In this document: positions 41,501-52,962 of the stretch, piece by piece
Numbering within the stretch: position 1 is the stretch's first letter
Layout of the letters: every line of letters begins with the position of its first letter
Assembly: GCA_944472155.2 (NCBI GenBank)
Contig: OX235272.1
Location: 8,664,354 to 8,728,353 of the forward strand
Length of the DNA: 64,000 bases
Direction of reading: 5' to 3'
From: Trichobilharzia szidati
Taxonomy: Eukaryota > Platyhelminthes > Trematoda > Strigeidida > Schistosomatidae
Made by a program: the position numbers and the translations under genes
Notes under the pieces: generated by a model
Told to the model about the DNA's origin: nothing
Database searches by the model: none
The model's input: only the letters and a program-made list of their open reading frames with translations

Positions 41501-42405
41501 TTCTTTGTCATGGCGATTACGTAATAGACTGCCAGACACTGTACCCCAGTCAGTGAATGACTAACAAGAAAGGTGCCTCGTTCTTTGAGGTGATTATAGA
41601 AGAATTTATGTTCACTTTATAGCAAAAACTATAAACACTACTCAAATCAGAGAAATCTCTACTCTCGAGTAAAACTTTATTCACCCATCCATACACACAC
41701 ACAAAAACCGACTAGCTAACTAACGAATAATCTACATAAAAAAGTCATTAAAATGTTTTAGAAAAAGAAAAAAACATTTTTTTCCTGAGCACTAATCATT
41801 CATTCTAAAAATATTATGCTAAAGTATGCCAAGAGATCACAGCAACTATGCGAGACATATTCTCATCTTATGACATACTTTATTTGCCTACAGTTATATA
41901 TATTTTTGATCTTTTCTTTTTTCGTGATACGCAATGATGAAAAAACTGAGAAAAAGAAACGGAGTAAAGAAAGAATTTAGAAATTATGAATGCACAAAAG
42001 AAAGAGAGAAAAACAAACGCAAAACCAAAGAGTCTTGAAAAAGAAAATCGATACAGAATGAAGCGAATTCTTTTCTCTGTGTTGTTTCTCATTATAACAG
42101 AAAAAATCAATGGTGCTCCTTTTTTTGTTCTCTTCTATGATCGATACGACCATGTCACATATTTTATGAAAGTGTTGCATATGCTGTTCTATCTACGTAT
42201 GGATTCATTTTGAATATGTTACAATGCTTAAATTACTCGGCTATCTGAATTTCCATGTGAAGTCAATGTATTATTCATGTGAAAACAGTAGACTAGTCTT
42301 CTTAGGTGAAAAGGCTGATTAAATGCAGAGTTTTCTGAACACCTTGTAAGATGATACTAAAGGACTGGACTACACTGACTCACTCCTAGCTTAAAGATAG
42401 GTAGG
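41501..42405. other. No gene recognised
   Basis: AT-rich with A-rich and T-rich runs. The ORFs between 41880 and 42213 overlap on both strands and have K/F-rich low-complexity translations. Confidence 0.45.
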
Positions 42406-42409
42406 AGTG

Positions 42410-43440
42410 AAGTGATAGCTGAGTGTGTTGACCATTTCACTTATTTAGGAGGTTACATCAACCAGCTCCAGAGGGGTTGATTGCTGACGAAAGCTCAGCA
42501 TGGATACAGAAGGCCTGTTTGACACTTACTAAATTACGTCATCTCTGGAGTATAAGTGGTACCTGGCTGTAGACAAAGGACGTGTGTACTGCTCAACAGT
42601 TTGCTCCGTCTTCCTTTATGACTGTGAGCGAGACATGGACATTAAAAATGGAAGACATGAAACTCCTGGCTAGCTGTCTTCGATCATATGTGCCTGTGTT
42701 CTATCTTCCGTGTTAAGTGGTATAATAAAGTGGGCAATATTGAAGTTAGGCGTCGAGTGTTAGTTGAGGAGGGTAAGTCAATTGGTGAGGTTGTGATACT
42801 CCATCGATTTAGATAAGTAGGACATGTGCTATGTGTGCATGCCCAGCCATCGCCTTCCTCGATAACGGGAAATGTTAGCTGACACAGGATTGGTGAGGTT
42901 GGAAAAGAGCCAGTGGTGGGCAAACCAAAATGCGGCTTGATCAGTCAGTGAAATCCACAGAAGGTTATTTTGAGTCAGCCATATAGGGAGGTGTGGACTG
43001 ACTTCATGGTTGAGGTTCTCGGAATGATAAAAACCAATAAAGGCTGGAGACAGCTGATGATATGGCACAAAATCGTTGTCAATGACTGGCGCAGATACAT
43101 TCACTCTTTGTGATTTACAATATCCAATATAAAATTCTAATGTTCTTCCATACTACTATTCTTTTTTCCCCACTCACACTTCTGTTTATTATCTTTCTCT
43201 CTCTCTTTTGAATCTCTCTTTACTCTCTTCTCTTGCTTTGTCTGCTACATGGAGTGGAGTGTGGCAACTAGAACTGGTGCACATCTGTGCACAGTTCTAT
43301 GTCGAAACCAGGCAGTCAGTCAGTCAGTCATATCAATGGCGATTTGCTGGAATTACTGCAGTATCTAAGTTCGCATCCAACACAAGGCATCACATTTTCG
43401 TCATTTCTTATTATTTTAACCGCTTTTATCAGTTATGTCC
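42410..43440 (+). mobile_element. Second LINE, C-terminal region and 3' UTR, plus strand
   Basis: Starting with a CVDHFTYLGGYIN-like segment, it continues with NIEVRRRVLVEEGKSIGEVV, LHRFR.VGHVL, an SITGNVS segment and LGMIKTNKGWRQLM, then NDWRRYIHSL and stop near 43110. The 3' UTR contains ctacatggagtggagtgtgg. Several in-frame stops. Same family as 7085-7800. Confidence 0.78.
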
Positions 43441-43579
43441 TTGAGTAGCAAAATATATTCACATACACACACACGCACACACTTTTAACTGGTTTTCAAA
43501 CTACCAGTGAGCATTTCTCGGAAATGAGGAAAATACATTATGAGGGATTAGTGTCATAGAATATATAAGTTTTCATGAG

Positions 43580-44250
43580 TTGATTTGTTGATTTGTTTCA
43601 AGTTCACCCACAGATTATTGTCAGTTAGAGAACCATTATAAAAACCATCAGGGAGTACTGGACATATTTATCCCACCCAAGTTTGGCACTCTTCATCGGC
43701 ACTCACCCACCACTCCATAGCCAAGGATTGAACCCGAAATCTTCAGGTTACTTACCACATGAGCTCGTCGACCATTCAGCTATTGAGACGAAATCTAATA
43801 ACCACTCCGTCAATTCTAACTTCTACCGATTCATGCTGCATTGCACCACCATCACCAGCCAGTGTCATCAATGACGAGTATTCTGCCTCATTCCTGATCG
43901 GGTGGACCCAACTGCCAGTTACAACTACCCAATAGATCTCCAGTCAAATTCCGCAGCCAGTCACTCATGAGGAAACATCAGATTAATTTTCAAGAGTTAG
44001 TTTGTTGTGGGGATCTGATTTGCTTCAATTTTGATCACGGACTGATATCAGTTAGGGGAACATCAGTGAAAACTATCAGGGAGTACTGGATAGTCATTTG
44101 TTTCGTCCTAGTTCGGAACTCTTCAGTAGGTTCTGGGTTTAAACCGTTGTGGTGGACGCGTGCTGCTGAAGGTCTTCAAAGAGTAAGGACGAAACGGCTG
44201 TCCATTACTTCAGAGTTTTCCGAGGGTTTTCTAACCAACATCAATCCATG
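43580..44250. mobile_element. SINE A minus tandem-like copy joined to a plus end
   Basis: Minus hammerhead regions at about 43651-43700 and 44079-44130 (gagtactgg at 43653 and 44081, 428 bp apart) enclose a full minus head and 5' region. A plus hammerhead end with head remnant (44134-44250, gcgtgctgctgaag, ggacgaaacggctgtcc) is attached. Confidence 0.78.
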
Positions 44251-44299
44251 TACAATAAATTACTATAAGAATCCCATACAGTCTACATTGAATAAAGTT

Positions 44300-44835
44300 A
44301 TTATTTCATCATGAATGGCTATAGGTTAGAGGACCACTCGAAAACCTGAGATTACTGGACAGCTGTTTCGTCCTATATCATGACGAAATTCTGAAAACTA
44401 GTGAAATCCCTGAAAACCAACAGTTGAATATCAATCTGATGCTCACTAGTGGCTGACCCTATTCAGGTAGGTAGTTACCTGGATGGATTCTAGTGGAAAG
44501 TCGCGACTGGTAATGGAGTATAGCAGGTCGGATGTGTGGACAAATACTCGCCACCGACATGACATTCATCAGCTAGTGCCAGTCACGCCATATCATGAAT
44601 TGTCTGGTGGAAGTTGAAATTCATGTACAGGCCATTCATTGGATTGGGTTTCAGTGGCTGAATTGTCTACTAACTCACCGTGCAACCGGAAGGTTCTGGG
44701 TTTGAACTTTGGCGGTGGGTGCGTGCTTCTGAAGAGACCCAAGCAGTACTTCGTTGTGGTTTTCCAATGGTCCTCTAACTGATGATGTCAGTTCATGATG
44801 AAATTCTGAAACCAGTCAAATCCCTATAAGCCAGC
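44300..44835. mobile_element. SINE A copy with inverted tail, plus strand
   Basis: A short minus piece (44303-44370) is followed by a plus tail (44385-44425) and a full plus unit: gatgctcactagtggctg, 5' region, head (B box gggtttgaac), degraded hammerhead (44721-44755) and a tail ending ctataagccagcacttg. Confidence 0.75.
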
Positions 44836-45029
44836 ACTTGAAAAGCTATTATTATTATTATTATTATCCAAACCCATTAGAATAACCTTGATTAACAGAT
44901 TTATTGATGTTGCTCACAATAATGGAAAGGAGGACACTGAATGACTATTGATCATTTATTTAATTACACAATTCAAGCAGAAATTTCACTACAGTTCTAT
45001 TCGAAAACTCAAATTACTTAGATCGTAAT

Positions 45030-45720
45030 GTGTGATCAGCTAGAATACTGAAACCGTTTGATATAGATATGGCACACAAGCCAGTCAAATAGCTTAATTC
45101 GATATTGTGCAAACCAAAAGATCCAACAGAAAAAGGAGATAAAATTAATACCATTTACAAAATAAATTGTATGAACTGTGACAAACATTACATCGGCCAA
45201 AGTGGGCGTCCCCTTCGAATTAGAATCCAAGAATACAAATCAGCTGTGAAAAGACACGATATATATTCTTTAGTATCAATGCATATGGACAATTATGGAC
45301 ATCAATTTGATTGGGATAATGCCGAAATCTTAGACAGAGGAAACACCAAAAGTGCAGTCAGGGAATTCCTAGAAGCCTGATACTCAAACGAATATGCAAT
45401 TAACAAACACGTTAATATAGACGAAATATATACCAACTAATAAAAAGTAAATCAGGTGATGAGAAAGTTTAAAATCCAAGTCAACAGGAAATGGTCAATA
45501 CACATATGTAAAGATGGTTACCGGGAGACAGACGCAATTCTATCAGTCATGAAGAAATTTAAATCATTTCATTTTATGCTAAATATTGCGCTGAAAGGGG
45601 GTATTTTGTCCAGAAGGACGACGAAAGCTCAGCAACTAAACCAACCAGCTCAGAGAACACTATTAATTGCTAATCTGCTTGTTGCTATGAATAGTAACAT
45701 AGAAAGTAAGCGAAAGTAAG
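45030..45720 (+). mobile_element. PLE GIY-YIG end, truncated sister of the PLE at 3847-6050
   Basis: This copy matches 5329-5950. It starts at AGILKPFDIDMAHKP, then ILCKPKDPTEKGDK, INCMNCDKHYIGQSGRPLRI and MDNYGHQFDWDNAEI. The ORF at 45105-45380 (91 codons) preserves most of the endonuclease domain, including YIG and the conserved arginine. 5' truncated before the RT. Confidence 0.85.
45105..45380 (+). pseudogene. PLE GIY-YIG domain, open segment
   Basis: A 91-codon open segment: a KPKDPTEKGDKINTIYKI linker, cysteine pair CMNC, YIGQSGRPLRIRIQ and NTKSAVREFLEA at the end, closed by a stop where the sister copy continues with WHSND. No RT in frame. The ATG is internal. Confidence 0.8.
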
Positions 45721-47005
45721 TATGATAAAGTAATGTCATTCATTAATTCATGTAAGACACTGAAAAGCACTCACTAGTAGATGGCTGTGTTCCTTCGTTT
45801 CTTCGGGAGGGGGCGGGGGGGGGGGAAGGCGTTGACTGAGCTTGTCAACAGTGTGTCCCGTCAGGCAATCTGAAACCTGGCCAACTAGTTACTTGAATAT
45901 GTCACACAGCTTGAGGTATAAATGCACGACGTTTGCCTTTATTTAATAACCTAAAATATTCATATCACTAAATGAAAGCATGAAGTGTAATCAAGAAGGC
46001 AAGTATAACTGCACAGAACTATATACTACTGATTGGCTGATTGACTGAATGATATAAGTAGTTTGACACACACCACTCACACCAACCCAGCTAGATTAAA
46101 GTAATCCAAAACTGGCTACATCGTAGACGGCTATCAGGTTGTTTTCTTTTTTTAGATAACTACGACTTGGCTGGCTAGCAAGCACTACTGATTGACATAA
46201 ATCAATCAGTAATATATAAAGTCAAATATTGTAAATATATATATCGGTAAGATAAATGAATGGAATTGTAGGGAGGCTCTCTCTCGCTTTTTATCTACGT
46301 GTAGCGGTACTGCTTTTTTCTTTTTTGGAGGGTGTAGTACCAGCCAGATATTCTCTACTATATATCATTAATGTAAAATACCTTTGATAAAACCTGGATT
46401 AGATATAGGTCAAATAAATAGTATAGTATACAGAGAAAAATATGCTGCACGGTCATTAGAAAAAGTTACTGACTTCAGAGAAAACAACCAAAATTGATAA
46501 GAAATATTCTGTAGATGTATTTTAGTAGATATAATAATAATAACTATAGATGAAAACTAGAGAAGGAAGGAATATGAGTGAAGAGAATATGGCAGCATGA
46601 GATGACGTGTATCTACGATCCATAAGTCTAAAACCACATTCCTCACTGAATACTGTTCACTGATGGTATTTCATAGAAAGGCAGAGAAGTATTCTGAACT
46701 GGAGACGAGTCAGTTGACTTTTTACAATAATATAACTGACAGTTAGTTGTAAAGCAATCTTCAGGTTTAGTTAGGTTTCTTTTCAGAGCTCTCTGTAAAT
46801 ATCAAATGACTGTCTATCTCTCATCGCTTACTTCAGGGTTCACTTAAACCATTTTGTAATATGAAGAAAATATTCATTCAGGCATCTATATAAAACACAA
46901 AATAGTTGAGCAAAGAATATCCTTTTTCGATAATTTCCTCTTCTGGCTCTACAATTACATGTATATGGATGCTCATATACATAGAATATTCTAGAATAGT
47001 AGTCA
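45721..47005. other. No gene recognised
   Basis: AT-rich with a G run (45808-45830). No RNA gene, repeat family or coding segment could be supported. Confidence 0.45.
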
Positions 47006-47006
47006 A

Positions 47007-47458
47007 TAACAGTATTAGTGTTTTTTAAATAATATCGATCTGTTAAGTAAGATCACAATGGAATTACCACGGTCCACGAAAGATGCATAAATCATAATAA
47101 TAATATAATAGCAAATAGAATATCAACTAAAATTAAGGAAATTTCTACAAAAAATTAAGGATCATTCGAATCTACATGGCCAGTAGGGGTAAGGACAATT
47201 TCTCAACTAGCTTCTTTCGGATACATAAATTAGGTGGCTTAATGTGGATCCCAATAGCCAGCCTCAGCAATATTTAGTAGTCGAACTCTTAAGGCGAAGT
47301 TAAGATTTGTTGGTTGGTATGCGGTAAATGACTCTGAAAGCCGCCTTGTTAACATCAATCTTGTGTTCTGTTGCATCCACACGATGAGATAGAATAGCGC
47401 TATGAATGGATTTTATTTGTCCTTCACTGAACCACTCAGGGGGATGTTCAGAAATCTA
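47007..47458 (-). mobile_element. PLE 3' end, minus strand
   Basis: Matches 32614-33050: 3' UTR start tagtgttttttaaataatat and the endonuclease end (minus strand HRVDATEHKIDVNKAAFRV-like, then YRIPTNKS). A sister insertion of the same PLE family, 5' truncated. Confidence 0.75.
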
Positions 47459-47461
47459 TAG

Positions 47462-47790
47462 TTGGTTTGTAAGGATTAGATTTGTTTTTTACGAGTTGAT
47501 TGTGGATTGATATCAGCTAGAGAAGCATTGAAAACCAGTACTGGAGTACTGGACAGCCAGGTGTTTCATCAGTCTAGTTTGGGAATCATCAGCAGTGCGC
47601 AACCACCACCACCAGGGTTCAAACACAGGACCTTCCGGTTACAAGGCAACCTCGTATACCCCAGTGGGCGCGTACTACCGATGATGATGATAGTTGATGA
47701 AACAGCTGACTGTCCAGTACTCCCTGGTTAGTTTTCAATGTTTCTCTAGCTGATATCAATCCGTGATCGACTCGTGAAGTATAATCAGTA
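47462..47790. mobile_element. SINE A fold-back
   Basis: Minus arm (47462-47664: tail, hammerhead, B-box region) and plus arm (47665-47790: gggcgcgtactaccgatg, gatgaaacagctgactgtcc, tail). The hammerhead cores are mutated. Confidence 0.75.
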
Positions 47791-47867
47791 CGTATCACCA
47801 GGAAGTTCTAAACAAAAACGAAACAACTGTTCAGTGATCTGTTCCTTCCAATGATCAATATGTCTTG

Positions 47868-48092
47868 TTGGCCAGTGTGCTGCCATGAAAATAATCAGTG
47901 GGTTCGCCAACTACACATGTAGTCTGGGATTCGATTCCTCACCGACTCATTCCTAAGCCTGACTTTTAATTTACCTACAGACAGTAAGTTAAGGAAAAAG
48001 AGGCAAGGTTTGACGTGAGTCTAGTAACACCACTGCTAGCGAAACTTCAACCTTGAAGCCAACTGTTCCACATGGAATACGAGGAATGAATA
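47868..48092 (+). mobile_element. SINE D, plus strand, diverged
   Basis: B-box-like gggattcgattcc at about 47929, body gtgagtctagtaacacc, tail ttgaagccaactgttccac and gaggaatgaat, close to the RTE tail order. Confidence 0.65.
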
Positions 48093-48139
48093 CAAAATCG
48101 AATTTTGGTATTACAATATATTCAGGTTTATGTTAATAA

Positions 48140-48147
48140 AATATATA

Positions 48148-48184
<37 letters not shown>
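48140..48184. repeat. (TA)n microsatellite
   Basis: Alternating TA of about 40 bp at the 3' side of a minus RTE copy. Confidence 0.92.
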
Positions 48185-48188
<4 letters not shown>

Positions 48189-48189
48189 A

Positions 48190-49195
48190 TATTCCCTTGC
48201 ATTCTGAGTGCAACATAGGGATGGCTTCAACAATACATCTCCACTTTTTTTTGTTTGCTGCCGTCCTCTTCAGCTGGGACCACGATCACCCACCATCTCT
48301 CATCTCCTCCACCTCCCACAATCTCCTCCATGTCACCCTCACACCAATAACTCACTCGTCGCTTCCCCTCCGGATTCAACTCGAGCAGTGGCCTGGCGTG
48401 TGATATCATTCGACGGCCTCCTCAATGTATGCCCAATCAATCCATCTCCACTTTCTCCTACATATTTGTTGAGCGATCAGCTCTCGCCTGTTGGTTTGTT
48501 CCCAGCCTGCCAGAGTTTCTTGTTGCTAATTCTCTCTGGCCATTTGATCATCAGTATGGAGCCAGCGAAGGCATTTGTTGATTAAAGTCTGCAACTGGCT
48601 GTTGGAAATCCATTTTTTGACAATCTGGCCAAGTTTATGACCCATATAGAAGCACTGGTCGACTTAGCATTGATGTTGAAAATGCGAATCTTGTTCCTTA
48701 TGTTGAGTGCAGAAAATTTCCAAACTGCTTTCACGTTGGTGGATGAAGGCATATCTTGCCTCACCTTTCCGATTCTGGCTGAGTGGCTGGCTAGCTGGCT
48801 GACTTTGACATCTTCATCCATTCCACTGGCCTGTAGTTGAAAGAATGCTTCGTGGCCAGATGAATGAAGGAGGTAAGGTCTATTAAATGTCTTCCGTTGA
48901 TGGTTTGATTGGTGCTGGTTGTTGTTGTTGCTGTTGGTGATGGTGATGGCGGTGGTGGTTGTCTTCATCACCTCTGTCTTCTCTGTGTTCACCTGCAGTC
49001 CTGTTTTCGCTATCTGCCTCTTCAGCCAGTTTTTTGGTTTTCGCCTGCTTGCAAGTCTTTGAGTTTATGTGGCATTAGGCACATATCATCCACACGCGAA
49101 ATCCAGATCTTCTAGATGTGCAGCGTATTCCTGACTCCTCGCCCCCAATAGCCTGACGCATAATCCAGTCCACCACAATTAGGAATATCATCGGT
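48190..49195 (-). mobile_element. RTE LINE 3' half, minus strand
   Basis: On the minus strand from the RT palm (FADD site near 49090-49105, with the 4-nt TGTG insertion) through LMPHKL, NTEKTEVMK, RIGKVRQDMPSSTNVKAVWK, SALNIRNKIRIFN and FPTASCRL to the tail at 48195. One ORF of 136 codons (48992-48582) survives. Expanded (GTT/GGT)n in the TEVMKTTTT region. Confidence 0.84.
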
Positions 49196-49199
49196 GATA

Positions 49200-49252
49200 T
49201 AATATATGTATATGTATATATATTTATATATATACATATATATATATATGAT
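49200..49252. repeat. TA-rich microsatellite
   Basis: Imperfect (TA)n with TG and TT interruptions. Confidence 0.85.
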
Positions 49253-49324
49253 TTCTAGAGTATATTTCTTAAAGTGAATATTATGACACGTGAAATGCTC
49301 AGTCGTGAACATTATTCATTAGCA

Positions 49325-49580
49325 TTATTATTATTATTGTTCCCTTGGGTTTTGAGTGGAACATAGGGTTTCAACAGCACGTCTCCACCTTGCCCTACTT
49401 TCTGCTAGCCTCTTTAGCTGACACTACGATATTCTGGATATTCTCTGTTCTCCTCCATGTCACCCTCTGACCCCGGCCCCACTCGTCGCTTCCCACTTGG
49501 GTTCCACTCGATCGATGGCCTGCATTGAGCGTGATATCATTCAACGGTCTCCTCAGAGTGTGCCCAATCCATTCATTAGC
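49325..49580 (-). mobile_element. RTE 3' end fragment, minus strand
   Basis: Tail complement cccttgggttttgagtgg at 49340, then the final part of the ORF (RPLNDITLNAGH-like) to 49580. 5' truncated. Confidence 0.75.
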
Positions 49581-49884
49581 AGCGATTATCATTAATGATA
49601 ATATCACTATCAACGATAAACTATGCATAACATGATCGTAATACATAATCTCCTCGATGATACCATAAACAATTATCACGAAAGTCAACTAACATAGTGA
49701 CATAGGCTACAAATCACTATGAATTGTTGGAAATCATTTACATCAGCTAGTAATAGTTGCTAGCCGTTTCACATGTTTTCAGCCAACCTCAGCAATTGTT
49801 TAACCAAACTTACTCAACTCAAAATGTCAAATCTGTTTACGACAATTTGTGAATGAGAAATACATAGAATTTAAGTTCTTTCAA
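49581..49884. other. No recognised feature
   Basis: AT-rich sequence without an assignable element. Confidence 0.4.
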
Positions 49885-49885
49885 G

Positions 49886-50240
49886 GGTTCATTTATAGGG
49901 ATTTGGTTTTGTTTCAGATTTGATTACGGAGTGATAGCAGTTAGAGAAACATCACTTAAAACTAGCAGGGACTACTGGACAGTCAATTGTTTCTTCCTAG
50001 TTAGGAACTCATTGTCAGTACGCACTCACTGGAATTCGAACTCAGGTACTCCCGGTTACAAGTGAAACTTGTAGACCATTTATGAACTGATAGAAGTTGG
50101 AATTCATGAGCTAACTATTGAGTCGGATCTCAGTGGCTGACTGACTGACCTACGAGCTTTTCTTGTAACCAAAAGGTCCTAGGTTCGAACCCCGTCCATT
50201 GGGTGCATACTGGTGAAGAGTCTTAAACTAGGATTCAATA
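49886..50240. mobile_element. SINE A fold-back
   Basis: Minus arm 49886-50085 with actggacagtcaattgtttc and the B-box region, plus arm 50086-50236 with aaggtcctaggttcgaacc and gggtgcatactggtgaagag, cut off within stem II. Confidence 0.72.
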
Positions 50241-50588
50241 CTTCTTTTGCTTGTCATTTATCATGATCAGACAGAACACACATCACGATCTAAATACTTT
50301 TCGGTTATTAAAGAAATTGTATGAAGTATTCTCATCTAGAAGTATGTAATATGCAGTACCAATTTGACTACCTAAGCCAAGTCTAATGAGAAACAGCAAT
50401 AGTGAATGTGGACCCAACCGACTGCAGTAGCAGTCCAGTTTTTATGTGACTTCAATTTAGCCAAACAAACCATAACAACAGTACATAATTCAATTTAGAT
50501 TTTCCTTGGACAGAAGGGCTCAGTCTCATGTTGACGGGAAAATCTAACCTGAACTAAATAATCAATAAGACCAGTAGCACAGGAGGTA
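50241..50588. other. No recognised feature
   Basis: AT-rich unassigned sequence between SINE A and the Sm-alpha-type SINE. Confidence 0.4.
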
Positions 50589-50589
50589 G

Positions 50590-50812
50590 TGGCTGCCTTG
50601 TGGCCCAAATAGTCTAGTGGATAACAATTTGGCGTTTGAAACTATTGACACTGGGTTAGAGCCTCGGTGGGAACACCGGCACTCACTCACTCATTCACTC
50701 ACTGGGGAATGCACGTACATCTATCTGCTAACTGACGAGTCCCAAATGGGACGAAATGCGCGTTGTCCTGGAGGATACTGCCAGTCACCATCCCCTACCA
50801 ATTGACTTTATA
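50590..50812 (+). mobile_element. Sm-alpha-type SINE, full length, plus strand
   Basis: tRNA-like head (A-box tagtctagtggata near 50609-50622; B-box-like gggttagagcc near 50654), (cact/catt)n around 50680-50705, hammerhead-like domain 50732-50770 and the terminal ctgccagtcaccatcc. The order and several blocks match the schistosome Sm-alpha repeat, a pol III-type SINE with a satellite hammerhead. Confidence 0.82.
50732..50770 (+). ncRNA. Sm-alpha hammerhead core
   Basis: CUGACGA (50732-50738) fits CUGANGA. Stem II is GUCCC (50739-50743) with GGGAC (50748-50752), then GAAA. The stem III region is UGCGCGU, and the cleavage-side GUC ends at 50767. The stem I partner upstream (GCUAA instead of the expected AUCCAG) does not pair with CUGGA, so stem I is lost. 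Confidence 0.75.
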
Positions 50813-51395
50813 ATGATAATAACAATAATAATAATACTAGTAATTGTGTGTACTTTATATCACTAGAAGGCCTGATAAAATGACCTTATTCAATGAACAA
50901 ATGTTGAAAGTTTTCAAGTACTTTGAATAAGTGTATCTTCATAATAGGGTAATAATAAAGTCAACAACCTTGACTTGATAAGACAAGTTTAAATTGTTTT
51001 AAATAAGTAGGTAAATAAACAGACTAATAAGACTAATCGTATCACACACACACATACACACAGCGACTTTCATGTTTGTTCATGTCACTTATCACCGTCC
51101 TTATTATCATTAAAATGTGTATAGTACAAAACCTTATTCCTGGACAGAATGTAAGCTATTATAACTATTTTATACGATCGTAAACTCCAGTCAAACTGAT
51201 CTACTTATCTACTTATGAGAAATTGATTGAAACAAAGAATTGAGCACTGGAGGCTAAGTACTCTAGAATGTAGCTTCAAGTAGGCTTCTACACATTCTGA
51301 AGGGTTTTTTCAAGATAAAATGTACAAAAGAAAGAAAGAAAGTTTCATCTTCCATATTTGGAGATTAATTTCAGTGTAGACTCTAATCACGAATC
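50813..51395. other. No recognised feature
   Basis: AT-rich DNA, CA run near 51045-51063. No gene or repeat family supported. Confidence 0.45.
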
Positions 51396-51399
51396 AGCT

Positions 51400-51582
51400 G
51401 AAAACCAGACATAATACGCGCCCATACCTCCATCTACCCCACAACCACCCCTCCAAGGGGGACTGAATCTACAACTTTCAAGTTACAATTCGATCTCGTT
51501 GAGAGCATCCACCTACTGGGTGAAGAGTCCAATGACTTGGAAAATTCCAACTTATACCAATTCACGATATATTTAGTATGAC
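51400..51582 (-). mobile_element. SINE A head part, minus strand, split by RTE
   Basis: Degraded minus SINE A (B-box region and head) continuing to ccaattcacgatat, where the RTE copy begins. It resumes at 52083. Confidence 0.6.
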
Positions 51583-52079
51583 AGCCAGCCAGGATCGGAA
51601 AGGCGAGGGAAGATACGCTTTCATCCACCAACGTGAAACGAGTTTGGAAATCTTCCGTACTCAACATAAGGAACAAGATTCGCATTTTCAACACCAATGC
51701 TAAGTCGACCAGTGCTTCTATGTGGGTCAGAAACTTGTCCAGATTGTCAAAGAGTTGATTTTCAACAACCAGTTGCAGACTTTCATCAACAACTGCCACC
51801 TTCACTGGCTGGCTCCACACTGAAGAACAAATGGCCAGAAAGAATAAGCAACAAGAAACTCTGGCTTGCTGGGAACGAACCAACAGGCGAGATGGATTGA
51901 TCGGGCATACATTGAGGAGGCCATCGAATAACATCGCGCTCGGCAAACCTCCGAGTGGAATCCCAATGCGAAGCGGCGACTGCGTAGTCGGTTAGAGGAT
52001 GGTGGAAAATAGAAGAAAGTGGAGATATGTTATCGAAGCCAGCCCTATGTTCCACTCGGAACCCAAGTGAACAATAATA
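51583..52079 (+). mobile_element. RTE LINE 3' fragment, plus strand, inside SINE A
   Basis: From SQPARIGKAREDTLSSTN-like (51585) through the EVWKSSVLNIRNKIRI-like block to the tail ccagccctatgttccactcg and caagtgaacaataat. It splits a minus SINE A, so it inserted later. Confidence 0.8.
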
Positions 52080-52082
52080 CAG

Positions 52083-52375
52083 CTAGCCAATATCATCAGT
52101 GTGTATTTGTCCTACTAATCAACTTAGTGGAATCCGGTGGTTACAACTTCTCACTAGAACTCCAGACAATTTCATCCTGTAGTCAGTTAGTCGGCATTAG
52201 GCAGCATTAGATTGATTTTCAAGGGTTGGTTTACAAGCATTTGATGGACTTCAAGTTAGTTGATGAATCGACATCAATTGTGACTGCATACTGGTGAAGA
52301 GTCTCAAACCGGGACGAAAAAGCTGTTCACTACTCCCTAGTTTTCAACATTTCTCCAACCGTTCTATATCTATTG
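52083..52375. mobile_element. SINE A: minus 5' region followed by plus hammerhead end
   Basis: Continuation of the split minus copy (52083-52230), then a tail end and a plus hammerhead region (tgcatactggtgaagagtctc, gggacgaaaaagctgttc) and short tail. Confidence 0.65.
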
Positions 52376-52960
52376 CACCTGGCATTGTATTCATGAAATG
52401 TGGTTTCACTAATACCTAAAACACTTTTCATAGTGAAGCTCTCTTTTTAACAAGCTGAAATCATTCATACATTGAGGATATTATCTACATAGTATGAAGT
52501 TTACTGATTGGATCAGAAATAGTCGTGATACCTGATAGTTTTTATATGCTCCACACACACACACACACAAACCACAGTCAAATGATGACTAATTTCCTGT
52601 TGAACCCTAATATATCAACTCAAATCCATGGCCTGTGACGAAGAACATAATTCCGTTAAATTAACGTAAGACTAATATTTTCATATATGAGTTCTTCAAA
52701 ATGAAACTGTAGCCTATTGGCCTATACACTTGGCATTCAGTCACTGAATTGGGATCTCAAACCCCGCATCAACCAGTTGACATCATCATCAACCCTCAAA
52801 CAATAGAGCAGCTATAATTACTAAATAAATAGAAATGTAAGTAATCGTTTAAGTAATATGCCTCCCTTCATGACAGTTTGAAGGTATTAGGCCTAGTTAA
52901 GGAGCACTATTGATTAGCTTAGATTATTATAAAATACTCAAATTACTAAATAATAGTAAT
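52376..52960. other. No gene recognised
   Basis: AT-rich; a CA run near 52556-52570. A tRNA-like ggcctatacacttggcattc near 52720-52745 may be a degraded SINE head; not called. Confidence 0.4.
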
Positions 52961-52962
52961 AT

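Larger units (their letters stand above)
39844..43482 (+). repeat. First copy of a 3,639-bp exact-looking duplication
   Basis: Every line compared is identical to 60362-64000 (offset 20,518). It contains SINE A, SINE D and second-LINE copies. The second copy starts at the first base after the N gap and runs off the window. Confidence 0.95.
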
